From Iocasia fonsfrigidae (lineage in GTDB: Bacteria; Bacillota; Halanaerobiia; Halanaerobiales; DTU029): 64,000 bases of DNA. Shown piece by piece: positions 44,213 through 53,709 of this stretch. The position numbers and the translations under genes are program-made. The notes under the pieces are model-generated. The model was given only the letters and a program-made list of their open reading frames with translations, was not told the origin of the DNA and did no database searches. Numbering within the stretch: the stretch's first letter is position 1; every line of letters begins with the position of its first letter. Where the stretch lies: NCBI RefSeq assembly GCF_017751145.1, contig NZ_CP046640.1, forward strand, positions 1,158,137 through 1,222,136, given 5' to 3'.

Positions 44213-44632
44213 TTGAAACCCTCCCTATTATCTTTGATTTTCATAAAACATCTCACTCAATCTCAGTTTTCACAATTCAACTGAAATGCCCTTGTTGTTA
44301 AGACACAAATTCAAAAAATTTTAGTGAGTATAATTTCCTCCTTGTGTTTAGATTGATTTGTCATTAAAAAATCCCCCTTCTATATTTATTCTTCTTAATT
44401 ATACCAGTTATTAGAAGGAATTCAAACAAAAATTGGTATAAAATGTTTTCAAAGATTTAAAACCCCCACATTTAGAAATATTTGTGGGGGTTTTTGACAT
44501 TTACATATGAATTCAGGTTAAAATATTTAAAGGAGAATAAAGTGATATCAAATTAAATGTAAGGTTTTTCTGTATGTGCGACATAAATAGCTATTAATTT
44601 ATAAAATATGACATTAAACAACAACAAAAACA
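44213..44632. other. Divergent intergenic region
   Basis: Between the GH12 gene and the TRAP operon. On the minus strand TTGAAT and TATAAT with 16-base spacing (44398-44425) may drive GH12. A terminator-like hairpin lies at 44459-44495. No gene is seen. Confidence 0.4.
44459..44495. terminator. Symmetrical terminator hairpin
   Basis: AAAACCCCCACA pairs with TGTGGGGGTTTTT around a short A/T loop, with A-run and T-run on the two sides, so it could act on both strands. No complete gene ends directly before it, so its target is unclear. Confidence 0.65.
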
Positions 44633-44683
44633 TTGACAAATAAATTTATATAGGTTATAATGTTACAAATAAGACAATAACAT
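44633..44683 (+). promoter_or_regulatory. Promoter and dyad of the TRAP operon
   Basis: TTGACA (44633-44638), 17-base spacer, TATAAT (44656-44661). ATGTTA (44660-44665) and TAACAT (44678-44683) form a dyad over the start site, a likely repressor operator. The regulator gene is not adjacent. Confidence 0.65.
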
Positions 44684-44775
44684 AACATATACATTACATG
44701 AAAAGAGAGTCATATGCATATTTGTACAAACTATGTTGTTGCTTTATTAAACCTAATACAAAGGGGTTTTGTTAA

Positions 44776-45804
44776 ATGAATAAATTAAAACTATTTCTTA
44801 TTACTGGTTTAATTGTGGGTTTTATTTTTATCACTGGGGTAGTAAATGCTGGAGATGTCTATGTAATGAAATTTGCTTTCCAGATGGCTAATGATATCTA
44901 TGGAACAAATGAGGCCAGTTTTGCTAATGCTTTTAAAGGTCATGTAGAGTCTGCCTCAAACGGACGTATTAAAGTTGAATTATATCCTGGTGGTGTAATG
45001 GGGAAGGAAAGGGAGAATTTTGTTAATGTAAAAAATAACGTAATTCAGGCTACCCTTTCATCTGTAGGAGGAATAGCTCAGTTTTATAAACCGATTACAG
45101 TTGTTGATATTCCTTTTGCTTTCAAGACACATAATATTGCCTGGCAGGTTTATGACGGCTGGTTTGGAGATGAGCTTAGAGCAGATATATTGGATAAAAC
45201 TGGTGTGCGTTGTCTGGTAACAACAGAAACAGGGGGATTCTTTGCTTTTACAAATAATAAACATGAGGTGAAAACCCCTGAGGATATGAAAGGACTTAAA
45301 TATAGGACAATGGAAAATCAGGGGCACATAAAGATGATCTCTTTATTAGGTGGGTCAGCTGTACCAATTGCCTGGTTAGAGTTATATACTTCCTTGCAAA
45401 CTGGTGTTATTGATGGACAGATGAATCCACTGCCCACCATTTTAAGTGGAAAATTAGAAGAAGTACAGAAATATGTTACTTTGACTAATCATTTATATGG
45501 AACTGACTGGTTTATGGTAAACAACGACTGGTTTGAATCACTTCCAGAAGATTTACAAAAGATAGTGAAAGATGCTGCAGAAGTAGCTAACATAGCTGAC
45601 CGTGGGGCCCAGCGATTACTGGATGTTCAGGCTATACAAAAGCTTAAAGAAGCAGGTTTACAGATTTATACACCTACTGTAGAAGAGAAGGAAATGTTTA
45701 GAAATAAAGTGCAGGATGGTTATATTGACTGGTTAAGTCAGGAAGTTGACCAGCAGTGGATTGATAAGTTTTTAAAGGCAGTGGATGAGGCAGAATCTGA
45801 GTAA
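44776..45804 (+). CDS. dctP: TRAP transporter substrate-binding protein DctP
   Basis: A 342-aa periplasmic-type binding protein with a signal peptide (cleavage near VNAGD). DctP-family marks are VELYPGGVMGKERE, TNNKHEVKTPEDMKGLKYRTMEN and the SLQTGVIDGQ motif near residue 205. The conserved arginine that grips the carboxylate is expected in KYRTM. It feeds the DctQM permease encoded next. The downstream enzymes suggest an N-acyl or D-amino acid as ligand. Confidence 0.9.
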   Translation: MNKLKLFLITGLIVGFIFITGVVNAGDVYVMKFAFQMANDIYGTNEASFANAFKGHVESASNGRIKVELYPGGVMGKERENFVNVKNNVIQATLSSVGGIAQFYKPITVVDIPFAFKTHNIAWQVYDGWFGDELRADILDKTGVRCLVTTETGGFFAFTNNKHEVKTPEDMKGLKYRTMENQGHIKMISLLGGSAVPIAWLELYTSLQTGVIDGQMNPLPTILSGKLEEVQKYVTLTNHLYGTDWFMVNNDWFESLPEDLQKIVKDAAEVANIADRGAQRLLDVQAIQKLKEAGLQIYTPTVEEKEMFRNKVQDGYIDWLSQEVDQQWIDKFLKAVDEAESE

Positions 45805-45882
45805 GCTAAGCCAATATTTGAAGAATTCAATTTAAAAGGCTGAGGCTTAAATGGCCTTGGCCTTTATTAATGAGGTGTAAAT

Positions 45883-46410
45883 ATGGATGGGACAATCTTT
45901 ATCAAATTAAGTGATGGAGTGGACAAAATTGTTTCTTACTTATGTATTGCATTAGGAATATTAATGACAGTTACTACTTTAACCGGAATTATGTTTCGTT
46001 ATGTTATGACAAATCCATTACCCTGGACAGAGGAACTGGCCCGCTATAGTATGATCTGGATGGGTTTGTTAGCAATTAGTATGGGGGTGAAGAGGCAGGA
46101 ACATCTAGGTGTAAATCTTATTGTGAAATTATTACCGGTTACCTTTCAAAAAATCTTAAGAATAATGACACGGGTACTAATTGCCTTTTTTTTAATTGAA
46201 CTAATTAGATATGGTTATGGCATGGCAGTTAATGGAAATACTCAGATAGCACCTGCTTTGCAGATTCCTATGAGCTATGTTTTGAGTTCAGTACCGGTTG
46301 CTGCTTTAGTGAGTCTGATACAACTTTTTTTGATAAGCCTTGATGAGATTCAAAAGATGATTAGCGGGGGTTCTGATAAAGAGTATAGAGAGAAAAGGAG
46401 GAGTATTTAA
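45883..46410 (+). CDS. dctQ: TRAP transporter small permease DctQ
   Basis: A 175-aa protein with four membrane segments and the DctQ motif PWTEELARYSMIWMGLLAISMGVKRQEHLGV (about residues 47-78). It sits directly before dctM with no gap. Confidence 0.9.
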   Translation: MDGTIFIKLSDGVDKIVSYLCIALGILMTVTTLTGIMFRYVMTNPLPWTEELARYSMIWMGLLAISMGVKRQEHLGVNLIVKLLPVTFQKILRIMTRVLIAFFLIELIRYGYGMAVNGNTQIAPALQIPMSYVLSSVPVAALVSLIQLFLISLDEIQKMISGGSDKEYREKRRSI

Positions 46411-47697
46411 ATGCCGTTATTTATAGGAATTGTTTTTGCGATTTTATTAATACTGGGTGTACCAATTGGTTTTTCCCTGGGAATTACATCTTTATTCTCT
46501 ATCATAAAATCAAATATGCCTGTTTTATTTAATATAATGCCACAGCGTTTCTTTTCGGGGATTGATATGTTTCCTATAATGGCAATGCCCTTTTTTATTA
46601 TTGCAGGTGATTTAATGAATCGCTGTAAAATTACAGATAGTCTAATTGAATTTTCAAATGTTCTGGTAGGGCATATTAGAGGTGGTCTGGCTCATGCTAA
46701 TATTGTAGCCAGCATTCTTTTTGCAGGGATTACGGGTGCGGCAGTTGCAGATTCAGCTGCCTTAGGTTCTGTACTTATCCCGGCAATGGAGAAAGATGGT
46801 TATGATAAAGACTTCAGTGCTGCTATTACGGCTGCTTCTTCAATAATCGGACCTATAATTCCTCCCAGCACAATAATGATTATTTATGGTTCAATCATGG
46901 GAGTGTCTATTGCTGGTCTTTTTGCAGCTGGTGTCATGCCGGGAATTTTAATAGGTTTATTTTTAATGCTTATGACTTATTTTATTTCTCTACGGAGAAA
47001 CTATCCTAAAAATAAAAGTAGGGCTTCTTTAAAAGAGATCTGGAATACATTAAAAAAAAGTATCCTGGCCTTGATTTTGCCGGTAATTATTTTAGGTGGT
47101 ATCATAGGGGGTGTTTTTACTCCAACAGAAGCAGCAGCAGTTTCTGTTCTTTATGCCTTTATTATTGGTTTTTTTGTTACCAGGACCTTGAAACTGGCAG
47201 ATTTACCAGCTATTTTTTTGAACTGTGCTAAAAATACAGGGATTATCTTTTTAATTATGTCTGCTGCTTCGATTTTGAGTTTCTTTTTAGCCAGTGAGAG
47301 AATTCCAGAATTATTATCCGGTTTAATGCTTAGTATTTCTAATAATCCCTATGTTGTTTTGTTTTTAATAAATATTTTATTGCTTATTGTTGGTATGTTC
47401 ATGGATATTACTGCAGCTTTATTAATCTTAGCACCGATTTTGCATCCGGTGGCTGTTAATTTAGGTATAAATCCACTGCATTTTGCTATTATCATGATTG
47501 TTAATTTGAATTTAGGTCTAATGACACCACCACTTGGAGCCTGTCTTTTTGTAGTTTGTGGTATTACTGAGCTGAGTTTAGAAGAGGTTGCTAAAGCGAT
47601 CTGGCCTTTTATTGTGATGGAAGTAGCTGTTTTATTTATTATTACATTTGTTCCAGAGATAGTTATGTTTATCCCCAGATTAATAGGTATAGTATAA
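46411..47697 (+). CDS. dctM: TRAP transporter large permease DctM
   Basis: A 428-aa permease with about 12 segments. DctM motifs include FFIIAGDLMNR, GITGAAVADSAALGSVLIPAMEKDGYDKDFSAAITAASSIIGPIIPPS and GVFTPTEAAAVSVLYA. It uses the sodium gradient to import the ligand delivered by DctP. Confidence 0.92.
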   Translation: MPLFIGIVFAILLILGVPIGFSLGITSLFSIIKSNMPVLFNIMPQRFFSGIDMFPIMAMPFFIIAGDLMNRCKITDSLIEFSNVLVGHIRGGLAHANIVASILFAGITGAAVADSAALGSVLIPAMEKDGYDKDFSAAITAASSIIGPIIPPSTIMIIYGSIMGVSIAGLFAAGVMPGILIGLFLMLMTYFISLRRNYPKNKSRASLKEIWNTLKKSILALILPVIILGGIIGGVFTPTEAAAVSVLYAFIIGFFVTRTLKLADLPAIFLNCAKNTGIIFLIMSAASILSFFLASERIPELLSGLMLSISNNPYVVLFLINILLLIVGMFMDITAALLILAPILHPVAVNLGINPLHFAIIMIVNLNLGLMTPPLGACLFVVCGITELSLEEVAKAIWPFIVMEVAVLFIITFVPEIVMFIPRLIGIV

Positions 47698-47724
47698 AGG
47701 AAAATATGTCAGGAGGGATGATAA

Positions 47725-48912
47725 TTGCAGGATAATATATTGGAAAGCTTACTTATAGATTGTCAGGAAATAATTAGATTAAAAAGTGAATCAGGTCAGG
47801 AAGAGAAAGTTGCTAGTTATATAAAAAACGTTATGGACCGCCTTGGTTTTGATAAAAGCTGGATAGATGATTATGGTAATGTCATAGGACAGATTACCGG
47901 TGAGGGTGAGCAATGTATCCTGTTGGAAGGACACATGGATACAGTTGGTGTGGAAAGACCAGAACTATGGAATTATGACCCTTATGGTGGTGAAATTGTA
48001 AATAATAAATTATATGGCCGGGGAGCAAGTGATATGAAAGCAGCATTGATGGCAATGGTCTATGCTGCAGCGGCTTTTATTGAAAATAAAGATAAATTAA
48101 AAGGTAATATTGTAGTTGCCGGTATTGTCTTTGAAGAGGTCTTTGAAGGGGTCGCCCAGGGGAAAATTTTAGATAAGATAGAGCCGGGCCTGGTTGTTAT
48201 TGGTGAGGCCAGTCGTTTGCAACTATGTATCGGTCAGCGGGGGCGGGCCGAGATAAAGGTAACGACTTTTGGTAAAAACGCCCACTCTTCCGGCCCTGAT
48301 GCAGGTATTAATGCTGTTAGTAAAATGATGAGTCTTTTGCAGGAAATAGAGAAAATCAAATTACCTGTCGATGACTTTTTGGGTCCGGCTATTATGGTTT
48401 TAACTGATATCAAATCAGCCCCCTATCCAGGCAAATCTGTAATACCGGACCGCTGTACTGTAACCTTTGACCGTAGATTGCTGCCTGGTGAAACAGAAGA
48501 AACGGTTCTCAAACCAGTTGAGGATATTTTTGAGGTTTTGCAAGAGCAGGATAAGGATTTTCAAGCAGAGGTTGAAATTGTAGAAGCCGAAGCGGAGTGT
48601 TATACTGCTAAGGTGATTGGGGGCAAGAGGTTTTTTCCTGGCTGGTTATTTAAAGAGGAAGATACTTTTGTTAGAAAGGCTTATCAGGAGTTAATTTCTG
48701 CTGGATTTGATGGTCAGCTTTCCCACTATTCATTCTGTACAGATGGCAGTCAATCTGCTGGAATCAGGGGAATACCTACCCTGGGGTTTGGCCCTTCTCT
48801 GGAGGAACTGGCCCATGTAGTAGATGAGTATATTGAAACTGAACAAATATATCAGGCCTACCGGGGCTATCAAGCTATTATAAGGTCTTTCTTTAGGGAA
48901 GGTGAGAGCTAA
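47725..48912 (+). CDS. M20 family metallopeptidase, YgeY type
   Basis: A 395-aa dinuclear zinc hydrolase. Metal ligands lie in LLEGHMDTVG (H75), GRGASDMKAALM and EEVFEG; the dimerisation domain has GKNAHSSGPDAGINAV. YgeY-type enzymes sit next to diaminopropionate ammonia-lyase in enterobacteria, and that gene is also in this operon. The TTG start has AGGAGGG upstream. It probably releases an amino acid from an amide or dipeptide imported by the TRAP system. It meets the next gene with a one-base overlap. Confidence 0.85.
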   Translation: MQDNILESLLIDCQEIIRLKSESGQEEKVASYIKNVMDRLGFDKSWIDDYGNVIGQITGEGEQCILLEGHMDTVGVERPELWNYDPYGGEIVNNKLYGRGASDMKAALMAMVYAAAAFIENKDKLKGNIVVAGIVFEEVFEGVAQGKILDKIEPGLVVIGEASRLQLCIGQRGRAEIKVTTFGKNAHSSGPDAGINAVSKMMSLLQEIEKIKLPVDDFLGPAIMVLTDIKSAPYPGKSVIPDRCTVTFDRRLLPGETEETVLKPVEDIFEVLQEQDKDFQAEVEIVEAEAECYTAKVIGGKRFFPGWLFKEEDTFVRKAYQELISAGFDGQLSHYSFCTDGSQSAGIRGIPTLGFGPSLEELAHVVDEYIETEQIYQAYRGYQAIIRSFFREGES

Positions 48913-50489
48913 TGCTCATTAAAAATGCTTTGCTTATTGATGGTACTGGAAAAGAAAGATTTAAGGCGGATCTCTTAATTGAAAAAGATGGAATTAAAGA
49001 AATTAAACAAGAGATTAGTACTAATGATAAAACAATAATTAATGCTGAAGGGTATATTGTGTGCCCTGGTTTTATTGATACACACAGTCATTCTGACTTG
49101 AAGTTATTTGATGATCCCTATGTTGAACCTAAAATTAGACAGGGTATTACTACAGAAATACTTGGTCAGGATGGTGTTTCTGTTGCTCCTCTGCTCCCTG
49201 AATATCTTGGTGTCTGGCAGAAAAATCTTGCTGGCTTAGATGGGGTTATTAAAAGTATGGATTGGGAGTGGCAGACAGTAGCTGATTACTTTCACTTACT
49301 GGCAAAGAAAAAAATTGCCCCCAATATTGCCTATCTTGTCCCACATGGTAATGTAAGAATGGAAGTTATGGGATTAGAAAATAGAAAAGCCACCTTAGCA
49401 GAACTTGAAGATATGAAAGTAGTTATCAGAAGAGAGATGGAAGCTGGTGCTATAGGTTTTTCTACTGGTTTAATCTATCCCCCCTGTGCATATGCTGATA
49501 CAGAGGAATTGCTTGCATTGTGTAAGGTAGTTAAGGACTGTGATGGGGTGTTTGTTGTCCATCAGAGGAGTGAGGCTGATCAGATAATTGATTCAATGAA
49601 GGAGATTATTTTAATTGCTAAAAAAACTGGTGTTAAGATACATTTTTCTCATTTTAAAATATGTGGACGAAATAACTGGAATAAGATCGACCAGGTAGAA
49701 GAATTATTGGATGAAGCAGGTAAATATACCCAGGTATCTTTTGATCAATATCCCTATATTGCGGGAAGTACTATGTTATCAGTAATATTACCACCCTGGG
49801 TACATGATGGTGGAACAGAAATGGCTATTGAAAGATTAAAAGATGAATCTGTCAGGAAAAGAATTATTAGTGATATTGAGAATGGTCTTCCTGGCTGGGA
49901 TAATTTTATAGAATTTGCTGGTTTTGATGGTATTTACATTACTGATACTAGAACTGAAAAGAATAGTAAATATATCGGAAAAAATTTATTAGAAATAGCT
50001 GAGCTTAGAAAGCAGAAGCCTTTTGAAGCTGTTTTTGATTTTTTGATAGAAGAAGAAATTGCTGTGGGAATGTATGATTATTATGGTAGGGAAGAAGATG
50101 TTGTAAGATTAATGTGCCGGCCTGAGCAAAATGTCTGTACAGATGGTCTGTTAGGTGGTAAACCCCATCCCCGTGTTTATGGGACATATCCCAGAATTCT
50201 GGGGAGATATGTTCGGGAGAAAGGGGTGATAAGTCTGGAGAAAGCTATTTATAAAATGTCCTGTAAACCAGCCCAGGTCTTTAATCTCAAGGATAGAGGG
50301 CTTATAGAGGAAGGTAAAAAAGCTGATTTGCTTATTTTTGATGAAAATAAAATAATAGATAAAGCTACCTTTACAGAGCCCTGTCAGTTTCCAGAAGGAA
50401 TCCAGTTTGTAATAGTAAACGGACAAATTGTGATTTCTAAGGGAATTAAACATAATATTAGGCCGGGTGAAATAATAAAAAGGGGTTGA
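48912..50489 (+). CDS. N-acyl-D-amino-acid deacylase
   Basis: A 525-aa amidohydrolase. The metal-binding GFIDTHSHSD (about residues 53-62), GITTEILGQDG, HQRSEAD and FSHFKICG follow the D-aminoacylase pattern, and the C-terminal GLIEEGKKADLLIFD closes the barrel. The family removes acyl groups from N-acyl-D-amino acids in the cytoplasm. Together with the M20 enzyme and the ammonia-lyase, this supports catabolism of modified or D-amino acids such as cell-wall or Maillard products. The exact substrate is unknown. Confidence 0.88.
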   Translation: MLIKNALLIDGTGKERFKADLLIEKDGIKEIKQEISTNDKTIINAEGYIVCPGFIDTHSHSDLKLFDDPYVEPKIRQGITTEILGQDGVSVAPLLPEYLGVWQKNLAGLDGVIKSMDWEWQTVADYFHLLAKKKIAPNIAYLVPHGNVRMEVMGLENRKATLAELEDMKVVIRREMEAGAIGFSTGLIYPPCAYADTEELLALCKVVKDCDGVFVVHQRSEADQIIDSMKEIILIAKKTGVKIHFSHFKICGRNNWNKIDQVEELLDEAGKYTQVSFDQYPYIAGSTMLSVILPPWVHDGGTEMAIERLKDESVRKRIISDIENGLPGWDNFIEFAGFDGIYITDTRTEKNSKYIGKNLLEIAELRKQKPFEAVFDFLIEEEIAVGMYDYYGREEDVVRLMCRPEQNVCTDGLLGGKPHPRVYGTYPRILGRYVREKGVISLEKAIYKMSCKPAQVFNLKDRGLIEEGKKADLLIFDENKIIDKATFTEPCQFPEGIQFVIVNGQIVISKGIKHNIRPGEIIKRG

Positions 50490-50500
50490 GATGATAGAAA

Positions 50501-51694
50501 ATGAGCAATATAGGAGATCTAAAAATAATATATAATAAAAACAAGGATAATAAAGCCCTGGAAGAGTTGGAGTATTTTTCCGGGGATATTATTAAAGAAG
50601 TAAGGAATTTTCATAATAGTTTTAGTGAATATAAAATTACACCACTTCATGACCTACAAGCACTTGCCAGAGAGTACAATGTTAATAAAATATGGATTAA
50701 GGATGAGTCCTACCGTTTTGGACTGAATGCTTTTAAGGTCCTTGGAGGTAGTTATGCTATAGCCAAATACTTGAGTAAAATTACTGGGACAGGAAAATTA
50801 TCTTTTGATAGTTTAAATAAAGCGCTTAGTGCTAAGGATATTAGCTTTATTACTGCTACTGATGGTAATCATGGTAGAGGTGTTGCCTGGACAGCAAATA
50901 GGTTAGGATATAAAGCTGTTGTTTTTATGCCGGAAGGTTCAGCTGAAGATAGAATAAGTAATATAAGAAGAGAAGGGGCAGAGGTAATCGTTACAGATAA
51001 AAATTATGATGATACTGTTCAACTTGCTCAGGAATATGCTAAAGTCAGTGGTGGTATTATAGTACAGGACACAGCCTGGGAAGGGTATGAAGAAATACCT
51101 CTCTGGATCATGCAGGGATATGCTACAATTATTGATGAAGCCCTGGAACAGGTTCAAAGTAAACCAACACATATATTTTTACAGGCGGGAGTGGGTTCTT
51201 TTGCAGCTTCCATTCAGGCCAGTTTAATAGTACGATTTGGTGATGAAGCACCGAAAGTTATTATTGTTGAACCTCATAATGCTAATTGTATCTATAAATC
51301 TGCCCAGTATAATACGGAAAAGGCCCAAACTGTAAGTGGTAGTTTAAGTACAATTATGGCTGGTTTATCCTGTGGCACACCAAACCCAATAGCCTGGAAG
51401 ATTCTCAGAAGGTATTCTACTGCTTTTGTTTCCTGCCCTGATTATTTTGCTGCCAGAGGCATGAGAATCCTGGCCTCACCTACAGGTGATGATCAAGCAG
51501 TTATTTCAGGAGAATCAGCAGCAGTTGGTCCAGGTCTATTGAGTCTGATAATTGATCATCAAGAATATGGGGATATCCTTGATAATTTAGGTATAAATAG
51601 TGATAGTAAAATATTATTTATAAGCACCGAAGGGGATACAGATCCCCTTATGTATAAAAAGATTGTATGGGATGGTTTATACCCGGTGCTGTAA
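50501..51694 (+). CDS. dpaL: Diaminopropionate ammonia-lyase
   Basis: A 397-aa fold-type II PLP enzyme. The PLP lysine is in RFGLNAFKVLGGSYA (near residue 78), the cofactor loop in TDGNHGRGVAW, and GVGSFAASI binds the phosphate. This is the pattern of YgeX/DpaL, which converts both L- and D-2,3-diaminopropionate to pyruvate and ammonia. Last gene of the TRAP operon. Confidence 0.9.
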   Translation: MSNIGDLKIIYNKNKDNKALEELEYFSGDIIKEVRNFHNSFSEYKITPLHDLQALAREYNVNKIWIKDESYRFGLNAFKVLGGSYAIAKYLSKITGTGKLSFDSLNKALSAKDISFITATDGNHGRGVAWTANRLGYKAVVFMPEGSAEDRISNIRREGAEVIVTDKNYDDTVQLAQEYAKVSGGIIVQDTAWEGYEEIPLWIMQGYATIIDEALEQVQSKPTHIFLQAGVGSFAASIQASLIVRFGDEAPKVIIVEPHNANCIYKSAQYNTEKAQTVSGSLSTIMAGLSCGTPNPIAWKILRRYSTAFVSCPDYFAARGMRILASPTGDDQAVISGESAAVGPGLLSLIIDHQEYGDILDNLGINSDSKILFISTEGDTDPLMYKKIVWDGLYPVL

Positions 51695-51793
51695 ACCCTG
51701 GTATTGAGGTAAAGCTGGTCATTAAAAATAGTAATTTTACGGAAGCCAAGGGTAGTATCAGTAATATTTGATTTCAGTTCCGGCAATAAGTTA

Positions 51794-51826
51794 GAAAAGC
51801 CCCAAGTTAAAAACTTGAGGGCTTAA
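51794..51826 (+). terminator. Rho-independent terminator
   Basis: GCCCCAAGTT pairs with AACTTGAGGGC around AAA (one bulge). It lies 100 bases after dpaL and also just behind the minus-strand YjcZ-like gene, so it may serve both. Confidence 0.65.
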
Positions 51827-51837
51827 TATCATATAAA

Positions 51838-51948
51838 TTACTTCTTATAACCACCGTAACCATATCCGCCTAAAAGTAGTAATATAAGGATTAAGAATAT
51901 CACAAAACTACAACCACCGTAGCCGCCACCACAGTCATAGTCACCCAT
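51838..51948 (-). CDS. YjcZ-like sporulation-associated small membrane protein
   Basis: A 36-aa peptide: MGDYDCGGGYGGC, then a hydrophobic helix FVIFLILILLLLGG, then YGYGGYKK. Glycine-tyrosine ends around a single membrane helix are the mark of the YjcZ family of small proteins in spore formers. GGAGGTG lies just before the ATG. Supports a spore-forming lineage, though the organism itself may not sporulate. Confidence 0.8.
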   Translation of the reverse strand: MGDYDCGGGYGGCSFVIFLILILLLLGGYGYGGYKK

Positions 51949-52216
51949 TATAACACCTCCTTCAGAAATGAATATTGTTATAATAAATTATTAGTTTGAT
52001 ATAGTATATTAATAAGGCAATAAAAATGTGTATATAAATTTATATATTGGTAAGTTTAGTATGTCTAATTCTAAATATAATCTAAAAATTATTCAACATA
52101 AAATTTCACAATTTTTTAATATCTTTAGAAATAAAAACAGAACATAAGTTTATGAGTTTAGCTTTATCTGTCATTTAAAAATCCCCCAGAAAGATTAGCA
52201 GAATATCAGATAAAAA
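51949..52216. other. Intergenic, no gene seen
   Basis: AT-rich and without a convincing reading frame. A 19-base match (ccagaaagattagcagaat, near 52190) to the start of the methyltransferase gene at 54523 may be another small remnant. Confidence 0.35.
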
Positions 52217-52248
52217 AAGGAACTGCCTCATTTTGAGACAGTTCCTTA
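52217..52248 (-). terminator. Terminator of the 52252-52635 gene
   Basis: AAGGAACTGCCTCA and TGAGACAGTTCCTT pair with one mismatch around a T-rich loop; on the minus strand the stem is followed by a T-run. Confidence 0.8.
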
Positions 52249-52251
52249 GAA

Positions 52252-52635
52252 TCATTTTGGAATATCTGAATCATCAGAATTATCATCATTCTCTACTTCT
52301 ACTTCTTTATCTTTACATACCTCCTCCTCAACTTCTTTTTTTTCCCACCTTTTTTCAATTTCATTCCATACCATGATACTAGTTGTAATAACTGCACAAA
52401 TAGTCATAATGATTGTACATATCTCACGTTTTTCATTAGTTTGTTGTTCAAACTTTTCACGAGTTAATTTTGTAGCTTGATTACTTGTTAAAAACCATTT
52501 TTCTTGTTCAGATTCTGAAAGTTTTAATATTTCTTTAAGAAAATTCCTTGCGTTTAAAGATTTTGTTGTTTTTATTTTTTCTTCTAAAGCCTCTTGTAAA
52601 CCAATTACAGATTGCTTCACTATATAACTATTCAT
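52252..52635 (-). CDS. Hypothetical single-pass membrane protein
   Basis: A 127-aa protein not recognised. The N-terminal ~75 residues are helical and charged, followed by one membrane segment (ICTIIMTICAVITTSIMVW, about 72-90) and a very acidic tail with EKKEVEEEV and DDNSDDSD. The ATG at 52635 is used because AAGGGGG lies 7-8 bases before it. It is a solitary gene with its own terminator. Confidence 0.6.
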   Translation of the reverse strand: MNSYIVKQSVIGLQEALEEKIKTTKSLNARNFLKEILKLSESEQEKWFLTSNQATKLTREKFEQQTNEKREICTIIMTICAVITTSIMVWNEIEKRWEKKEVEEEVCKDKEVEVENDDNSDDSDIPK

Positions 52636-52878
52636 TGACAAAACCCCCTTTACTTGTTTTTAACCATATTATAACAATTATTCAGAAAAATAGCAAAACG
52701 CATGATAACTTAGTTTTAGTTAATAACATTTCTATGAAAGATACGGTTTTTGTCAAAAATCTGTGTGGATTAGAGATTGAACTTGCTTATTTTTTCAAGA
52801 AATAAATAGCTAATTATATTTGACAAAATAGCTAATAAGGAATATAATTATAGGTATTAGAGTAGTGAGGTGTTAAAT

Positions 52879-53616
52879 ATGCGGGTGAATAGTACCGATT
52901 TGCAAAATGCTTTCGGCAAGTACCTGTCTCTGGTAAAGAAAGAAGATATTATTGTCATCAAGAACGGGAAAACTGTTGCCAGACTCAGTCATTATCTTGA
53001 ACCAGAAAACTTTTTTATCCATGAAGGAGTAGAGGAATATAAAACCAGAAGAATTAGCTATCAGGAATATCTTTCTTTAGTTGATTCATCAGATCAAAGA
53101 TATGAACTGATCGATGGTGAGGTTTACCTAATGGTTTCCCCTTCTTTTAATCACCAGCTGGTAGTCAATGAAATATCTGGACAGTTTTATAATTATTTTA
53201 GAGATAAATCTTGCCGTTCTTTAACTGCTCCGCTGGATGTCAGGCTTTGCGGGTTTGCGCTTAAGTTTGAAGAAGACCCTAATGTTGTCCAACCAGATGT
53301 ATTGGTAATCTGTGATGAAGATAAAGTTAGTGAGGATAATAAATATGAAGGTGTACCGACTTTGATTGTAGAAGTATTATCACCTTCTACCAGGGGTAAA
53401 GATATGATTACAAAACTAAATCTTTATATGAAGAGTGGTGTTTCAGAATACTGGATTATTGATCTGGAGGAGAAAAAAATAAATCAGTATTCTTTTACCG
53501 GGGAAAGGGATTTAGACAAGATGATATCACTTAAAGAGGATGATATCATAGAATCTATTTACTTCGAAGACTTAAAAATAGCGCTGGCTGATATTTTTAA
53601 GGGAATAAATTATTAA
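52879..53616 (+). CDS. Phd-type antitoxin domain fused to a Uma2-family endonuclease
   Basis: A 245-aa two-domain protein. Residues ~1-45 (STDLQNAFGKYLSLVKKEDIIVIKNGKTVARL) match the DNA-binding Phd/YefM antitoxin fold. Residues ~60-245 match Uma2/DUF820, a PD-(D/E)XK nuclease-like family: YELIDGEVYLM, VQPDVLVICD and TLIVEVLSPSTRGKDMITKLNLY with YWIID. Uma2 proteins have no settled function. The fusion may be a self-controlled nuclease. The ATG at 52879 has GAGGTG upstream. Confidence 0.8.
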   Translation: MRVNSTDLQNAFGKYLSLVKKEDIIVIKNGKTVARLSHYLEPENFFIHEGVEEYKTRRISYQEYLSLVDSSDQRYELIDGEVYLMVSPSFNHQLVVNEISGQFYNYFRDKSCRSLTAPLDVRLCGFALKFEEDPNVVQPDVLVICDEDKVSEDNKYEGVPTLIVEVLSPSTRGKDMITKLNLYMKSGVSEYWIIDLEEKKINQYSFTGERDLDKMISLKEDDIIESIYFEDLKIALADIFKGINY

Positions 53617-53709
53617 TAAATATTACAGGAAACTTCTTGTTAATAAAGAATTATATAGATAAAAATTCTATGCATATTTTAACTTCAATATGGGTTAAGG
53701 AGGATTAGT

